Positions 60,041 to 64,000 of a stretch of 64,000 bases of DNA are shown piece after piece. The first letter of the stretch is position 1, and every line of letters begins with the position of its first letter. Location of the stretch: assembly GCA_016271365.2 (NCBI GenBank), contig CM057451.1, positions 371,587,501 through 371,651,500 on the forward strand, given 5' to 3'. Origin of the DNA: Neoceratodus forsteri (taxonomy: Eukaryota > Chordata > Ceratodontiformes > Ceratodontidae). The notes under the pieces are model-generated. The model saw nothing but the letters and a program-made list of their open reading frames with translations. It did not search any database and had not been told where the DNA came from. The position numbers were made by a program, and so were the translations under genes.

Positions 60041-61524
60041 ACGGCTAGCGGGACTGTTGCAATGGCCGCAGCCATGTGTCCAAGCAGGCAAAGGACCAGT
60101 CTGGCTGGGACGGTCTTCTTTCCCAAGATGTCTCTGATGAGGGATCTGATGTATCCCGCTCGGTCCTGGGGTAGAAAAGCTTTCCCCTGGAAGGTGTCCA
60201 GAACTGCGCCTATGAACTGCAGAATCTGATACGGAACCAGGCGTGACTTCTCTTGATTGATAATGATGCCCAGCGTCTCGAATAGAGACTGAGTACAATG
60301 AATGGCGGATATCAGGGCTTCCCGAGAGGGCGCCATGAGAAGCCAGTCGTCCAGGTAGGGGAACACGTAGTGGCCTTGTCTCCTCAGAGTTGGCACTACT
60401 ACCGCCATGCACTTCATGAATACCCGAGGTGCTGATGACAGTCCAAAGGGGAGGGCTCGGAACTGATAATGGTGACCCTGAAACTCGAAGTGCAAAAACT
60501 TCCTGTGCGCTTGAGCTATGGGTATATGCACATAAGCATCCTGCATGTCCAAGGACGCTAGAAAAGCACCCTGCTTGAGCATGGGAATCAGACCTGGGAG
60601 GGTCACCATGCAGAAGCGTTTGTACAGGACCGACGCGTTGAGGTCGCTGAGGTCCAGTATCGGACGGAGGTCCCCGGTTTTCTTGGGAACCAGAAAGAAG
60701 TGAGAATAATAACCTGCACTTCTCTGGTTCCATGGTACGTGCTCTATAGTTTCTTTTCCGAGAAGGGCACGCACCTCCTGCTGTATGAGCAGGGCGTGCT
60801 GACCCGAGTAACAGGAAAGCAGGGGAGGTCTTGATGGTGGGTGGTCAAGAAATTCTATGAAGAGGCCTTTCTTGACCAATTGGAGAACCCACCAGTTGGC
60901 GGTAATAGACTGCCACCCTAAAAAGTGGCGAACTACGCGAACCCGACCTTTTGTGCCCGTTGATCCAGAGGAGGGGTGGGGGCCAGGAAAAAGGCATGCT
61001 GTGGCAGCACTGGTCCCTGCAGGCTGGGCCGGTTCAGTGTAGCGCCTGCCTCTGCCTGGGGATGACTTAGCCTGGGCTTTACATTGAGAAGTGCCTCTTT
61101 GTTGCTGGCTGGAACGTGGCTGCTGCCTTTGTTGCCGGCTGCGAAAGCAGCTCTGGTTCCTAAGAAAGGAACCAGGTCTTGATCTGTACATAGCCTGTAC
61201 AGACCTGACTACCTTCCCATCCTCCTGGAGTTTGGTGATAACCTTCTCCAAGGGTTCACCAAAAAGTACTTCACCATTGTAAGAGACGTCAAGAATGTTC
61301 TTCTGTACATACGGGGTAGAACCGGAGACACGGAGCCAAGAGTGTCTCCGGAGACAGATGCCTGAAGCTGCAGCTCTGGCAGATGAGTCCGCAGAATCGT
61401 GTGCAGCTCGTAGCAGTTGGGTACCCACATCAGACCCTGTGCGGAGGAGGTTTAGGAGCTCCACCTTCTGATCGCCATCCGGTAATTTAATCGACCAGGT
61501 CCTGGCCCTGTTCCCGCAGGGCAT
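60025..61524 (-). CDS. DIRS D gag-RT fused open frame (499 codons)
   Basis: A single open frame with no stop joins the gag C-terminal half to RT. Residues 1-190: 'DSADSSARAAASGICLRRHSWLRVSGSTP', 'NGEVLFGEPLEKVITKLQEDGKVVRSVQAMYRSRPGSF' and a Gln/Arg-rich basic tail. Residues about 200-499: 'FHLGWQSITANWWVLQLV'-like RT start, 'YYSHFFLVPKKTGDLRPILDLSDLN', 'ASLDMQDAYVHIPIAQ', 'FRALPFGLSSAPRVFMKCMAV' and 'YVFPYLDDWLLMAPS' (YLDD at residues 390-393, 60346-60357). In F the two proteins are separate frames overlapping by ATGA. The ATG at 61524 is in mid-gag; the true gag start is upstream in another frame. Confidence 0.82.
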   Translation of the reverse strand: MPCGNRARTWSIKLPDGDQKVELLNLLRTGSDVGTQLLRAAHDSADSSARAAASGICLRRHSWLRVSGSTPYVQKNILDVSYNGEVLFGEPLEKVITKLQEDGKVVRSVQAMYRSRPGSFLRNQSCFRSRQQRQQPRSSQQQRGTSQCKAQAKSSPGRGRRYTEPAQPAGTSAATACLFPGPHPSSGSTGTKGRVRVVRHFLGWQSITANWWVLQLVKKGLFIEFLDHPPSRPPLLSCYSGQHALLIQQEVRALLGKETIEHVPWNQRSAGYYSHFFLVPKKTGDLRPILDLSDLNASVLYKRFCMVTLPGLIPMLKQGAFLASLDMQDAYVHIPIAQAHRKFLHFEFQGHHYQFRALPFGLSSAPRVFMKCMAVVVPTLRRQGHYVFPYLDDWLLMAPSREALISAIHCTQSLFETLGIIINQEKSRLVPYQILQFIGAVLDTFQGKAFLPQDRAGYIRSLIRDILGKKTVPARLVLCLLGHMAAAIATVPLAVSTCG

Positions 61525-62715
61525 TCTGAAACTGTACCATGTGAGATAGGTAGTTCAGGGACCTGATGGAGCATGTAGCAGCTGCATACATGCGCCTCCC
61601 CAGGGCATCCAGCTGTTTGGATTCCTGGTCCGGTGGCTGTGTGCTCATGTGCTGCGGTCTTTGGGACCGGTCATGCGAGGCCATAATGACCAGGGAGTCA
61701 TCCAGAGATTGTTGAGCCAAGTACTGGTCCTCTTTCCGGGCCTTGTACAGGCGGTCAGCTTTCTTCGGCACAGCGGGAGTGGAGCGCGGACGCTTCCACG
61801 CAGCCTTGGTGACGTCCGCGAAGGTGTCCACCAAGGGTGGCACTACCACAGGCTTTGGATCTTTCTGCCAAAGATAACAGGCAAGGCGCTGTCTTTCGGG
61901 ATCGAGGTCTTCAGCATCCCATCCCATGTTGTCCTGGATGTGCCTCATGATCTCAGAGAAAGAGGGATCATCCGGAGACCTGGGCAGGTCATGTGGGTCA
62001 GGTGATGGAATGCTGAGTGGAGAAGGAGATATGGGATATTCCGAGGTATCCGATCTGGAGTTCTCCCCTGATGGAGTGTACCAACGACGTCTGGGTCGCT
62101 TGGGACTGGGAGACCCTGATGGAGATCTTGAGGGAGGCCTTCTCTGATCCTTGGATCTACCCCTAGGAGGTGGAGTCTGCTCCTTAGAGGTTGGTGGTCA
62201 TCCTGCTGGCCCCTGTGGTGGAGGAAGGGGTGTAGGAGGTGAAGGAGTAGGAGGAGGAGGTTTTACTGGGACCACGTCTTTATGGATGGTGTCCCACCAG
62301 AAAGTAAAGAGATCCTTTACCTCTTGTATATTCATGCCCGACGACGGGCCTGCTGCCGGTGGTCTGTCGCCGGGGTCGGAAGTCGGGTCCACAGGTGTCT
62401 CCGGGGTGGGTGAAGGTTCCCTCGGAAGCCCGGCATCCTCTGTGTCGCCCGCCTGGTCTTCAGGCAATGTCATGTCCTCCTCTGTGGAATCCCTGTGACC
62501 GGTGTCCGCTGGTGACTGGGGGGCAGTCTTCAGCTCTGGTGAAGCCTATGTTGGTCGGTTGGCCGACGACTTCGGGTCCGGCGAACGCCCGGCCGGTGTC
62601 TGGTGCTTGGCCAATGTCCTCGGCTCCAGTGAACGCCTGGCCGACTTCGGGTGCTTGGCCAACGTCGGGTCAGTTGTCCACTTTAGGGATGTCAGGTCTT
62701 TTGTCTTCCTGGAAC
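61487..62715 (-). pseudogene. DIRS D gag, upstream part
   Basis: 61948-61487 is open: 'MRHIQDNMGWDAEDLDPERQRLACYLWQKD', 'VVPPLVDTFADVTKAAWKRPRSTPAVPKKADRLYK', 'PPDQESKQLDALGRRMYAAATCSIRSLNYLSHMVQFQNALREQG'. Above it, 62473-62198 reads 'DPGDRPPAAGPSSGMNIQEVKDLFTFWWDTIHKDVVPVKPPPP', then a proline-rich run. The two are in different frames, with another shift near 61500 into the 499-codon frame. The sequence stays gag-like (Pro/Ser/Thr/Ala) to about 62700, and the N-terminal zinc-type cluster is not in the window. Function: RNA packaging by analogy with other gag proteins. Confidence 0.8.
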
Positions 62716-64000
62716 ATAGGAATGTAGAAACATAGACTTTGACGGCAGATAAGGACCGCTTGGCCCATCTAGTCTTCCCATTTCCCTACCTACAAGATAG
62801 GCCGCAGATCCTAGTTAACCAACAGCCTATTTCTTCCTACCCCCCCCAAGAATTGCCTTATGTCTGTCCCATGCATTCTTGAATTCTCCCACAGTTTTAG
62901 ACTCCACAACCTCCTCAGGAAGGCTGTTCCATGCATCCACTACCCTCTGTGAAATAATACTTCCTCACATTGCCCCTGAACCGCCTCCTCATCTTTAAAT
63001 TGTGTCCCTTGTTCTTGCAACGTCTCTTTTTCTGAAAGATGCTACCCTCTTGGACTTTGTTGATTCCACTGAGGTACTTAAAAGTTTCTATCATGTCCCC
63101 TCTCCCTTCTTTCCTCAAGGGTATACATATTAAGCTCCTTTAGTCTCTCCTCATACGGCTTCTCTTGCAGACCCTGCACCATTTTAGTTGCCCTCCTCTG
63201 GACTGCCTCTATCCTGTCTATGTCCTTGCAGAGATGGAGTCTCCAGAACGGGACACAGTACTCCAGATGGGGTCTCACCAACTGTCTGTACAGAGGGATA
63301 ACAACTTCCTGTTTTCTGCTGCTGATGCCTCTCCTATACATCCCAGTATACCCCGCCCTCCCTACTGCCTTCTCACATTTTGCTAACCTTAAGGTCATCT
63401 GATATGATTACCCCAGGTCCCTTCCTTTTTGTTGTTGTTACTACCTCCCACCCATTGTGTATTCTTCCCTGGGTTCTTGTTTCCCAGGTGCATTATTTTG
63501 CACTTCTTTGCATTGAATCCTAGCTGCCATACTTCTGACCATTCCTCCAACCTTGCCAAGTCCCTTTTCATCCTTTCCACGCCTCCTTGTGTATCAACCC
63601 TGTTGCAGATCTTTGTGTCATCTGCAAAAAGGCATACTTTTCCTTCCAGTCCCTCTGCAATGTCACTGATGAAGACATTAAAAAGGACTGGACCCAATAC
63701 TGAACCCTGCGGTACCCCACTAGTAACCCCTCTTTCTTCAGAGTGGACTCCATTTACAATTATCTTCTGTGTCCTGTTGTGCAGCCAATGTTTTACCCAG
63801 GCTACCACCCTGGGACCCACCCCAGGCTGGTTAATTTGACTATTAATCTTGTGTGGGACTGTGTCAAATGCCTTGCTAAAGTCTAGGTAGGCCATGTCCA
63901 CAGCCCCTCCCTGGTCTACTACTTTGGTCACCCAGTCAAAGAAATCTATTAGATCTGCCTGACATGACCTTCCCGCTGTGAACCCATGCTGCCTTGGGTC
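62716..64000 (-). mobile_element. CR1-clade LINE copy 5 (continues past window)
   Basis: The 3' end in reverse, 'aatgtagaaacatagactttgacggcagataaggaccgcttggcc' style sequence, begins at about 62720 and coding sequence continues to the window edge. The 5' part is outside. It is inserted at, or has replaced, the gag-side end of DIRS D. Confidence 0.9.
62900..64000 (-). pseudogene. CR1 ORF2 remnant: RT and C-terminal domain
   Basis: The frame 63931-63395 reads 'MTKVVDQGGAVDMAYLDFSKAFDTVPHKI', 'RTQKIIVNGVHSEERGVTSGVPQGSVLGPVLFNVFISDI', and 'KVCLFADDTKICNRVDTQGG' with intact FADD at 63617-63628. Beyond 63931 'QHGFTAGRSCQ' is still recognisable. The C-terminal frame 63398-63078 has '[36 protein letters not shown]' and 'LKELNMYTLEERRERG'. 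Then 63118-62915 has 'MIETFKYLSGINKVQEGSIFQKK' and 'RFRGNVRKYYFTEG'. Small shifts near 63395, 63085 and 62940. Confidence 0.88.

Larger units (their letters stand above)
57544..62715 (-). mobile_element. DIRS element D (same family as A and B)
   Basis: It starts 'gtacagttacgtaag' and codes on the minus strand: recombinase 58055-59102, methyltransferase-like/RNase H/RT 59084-61000 and gag 61000-62700. The gag-side end is not in the window: near 62715 the sequence changes to the 3' end of a CR1 copy that runs past 64000. D sits in the endonuclease of a plus-strand L2-like LINE. Among family-1 copies its frames are the least damaged. Confidence 0.88.

Noticed and set aside
61649..62735. Plus-strand open frames of more than 100 codons opposite DIRS D gag
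   Set aside because: They are antisense shadows of the gag frame; the minus strand carries the conserved motifs.
1..64000. CRISPR arrays, rRNA genes or bacterial operon signals
   Set aside because: No regularly spaced repeats, rRNA signature or prokaryotic gene organisation was seen; the content is eukaryotic transposons.

Overview
This is vertebrate genomic DNA made almost entirely of retrotransposons and DNA transposons. No host gene, rRNA, tRNA or CRISPR was found. The mix is five DIRS tyrosine-recombinase retroelements in three families, abundant CR1- and L2-type LINEs, a Gmr1-like Ty3/Gypsy element and a TTF/DUF4371-type hAT. That suggests a large amphibian-type genome, perhaps a caecilian; the organism assignment is inference and tentative.

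Layout. 1-8275 holds three plus-strand CR1 copies. The third (about 5300-8275) splits an older minus-strand L2-like LINE (4258-8836). 8837-10432 is unassigned, apart from a 28-31 bp minisatellite. 10433-40196 is one nested composite. DIRS A (about 5.9 kb of its own sequence) is split in its recombinase gene by DIRS B (11243-23845) and in its gag gene by DIRS E (27178-38411). DIRS B is split in gag by a Gmr1-like LTR element (15699-22206, 5-bp target duplication), which itself holds a CR1 fragment (18356-18810). DIRS E is split by a hAT element (28412-34028, 8-bp target duplication with one mismatch). Removing each insertion restores colinear reading in the element around it, and every DIRS then measures 5.6-6.1 kb.

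40197-43106 carries a plus-strand L2-like LINE. 43107-46128 has a small hairpin element and a minus-strand CR1-supergroup LINE. 46129-55600 is a minus-strand L2-like LINE with a 2A-like motif before its endonuclease, split by DIRS F (49505-55157), the best-preserved DIRS. 55600-56720 has a CCAAT-containing region and two terminal-inverted-repeat elements. 56758-57543 is the start of another L2-like LINE, interrupted by DIRS D (57544-about 62715), which abuts a minus-strand CR1 that leaves the window.

How the genes would work together. Each DIRS encodes gag, then reverse transcriptase/RNase H/methyltransferase-like pol, then tyrosine recombinase, between inverted terminal repeats. An internal complementary region (ICR) just past the recombinase repeats both outer ends, as expected for circle-based replication. 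The Gmr1-like element has the order gag (SCAN-like capsid)-protease-integrase-RT-RNase H. Almost all reading frames carry stops or frameshifts, so these are relics. The main points for follow-up are the Gmr1 architecture, a palindrome shared by two otherwise different DIRS families at their recombinase-side end, the nest itself, and the 2A-like motifs.
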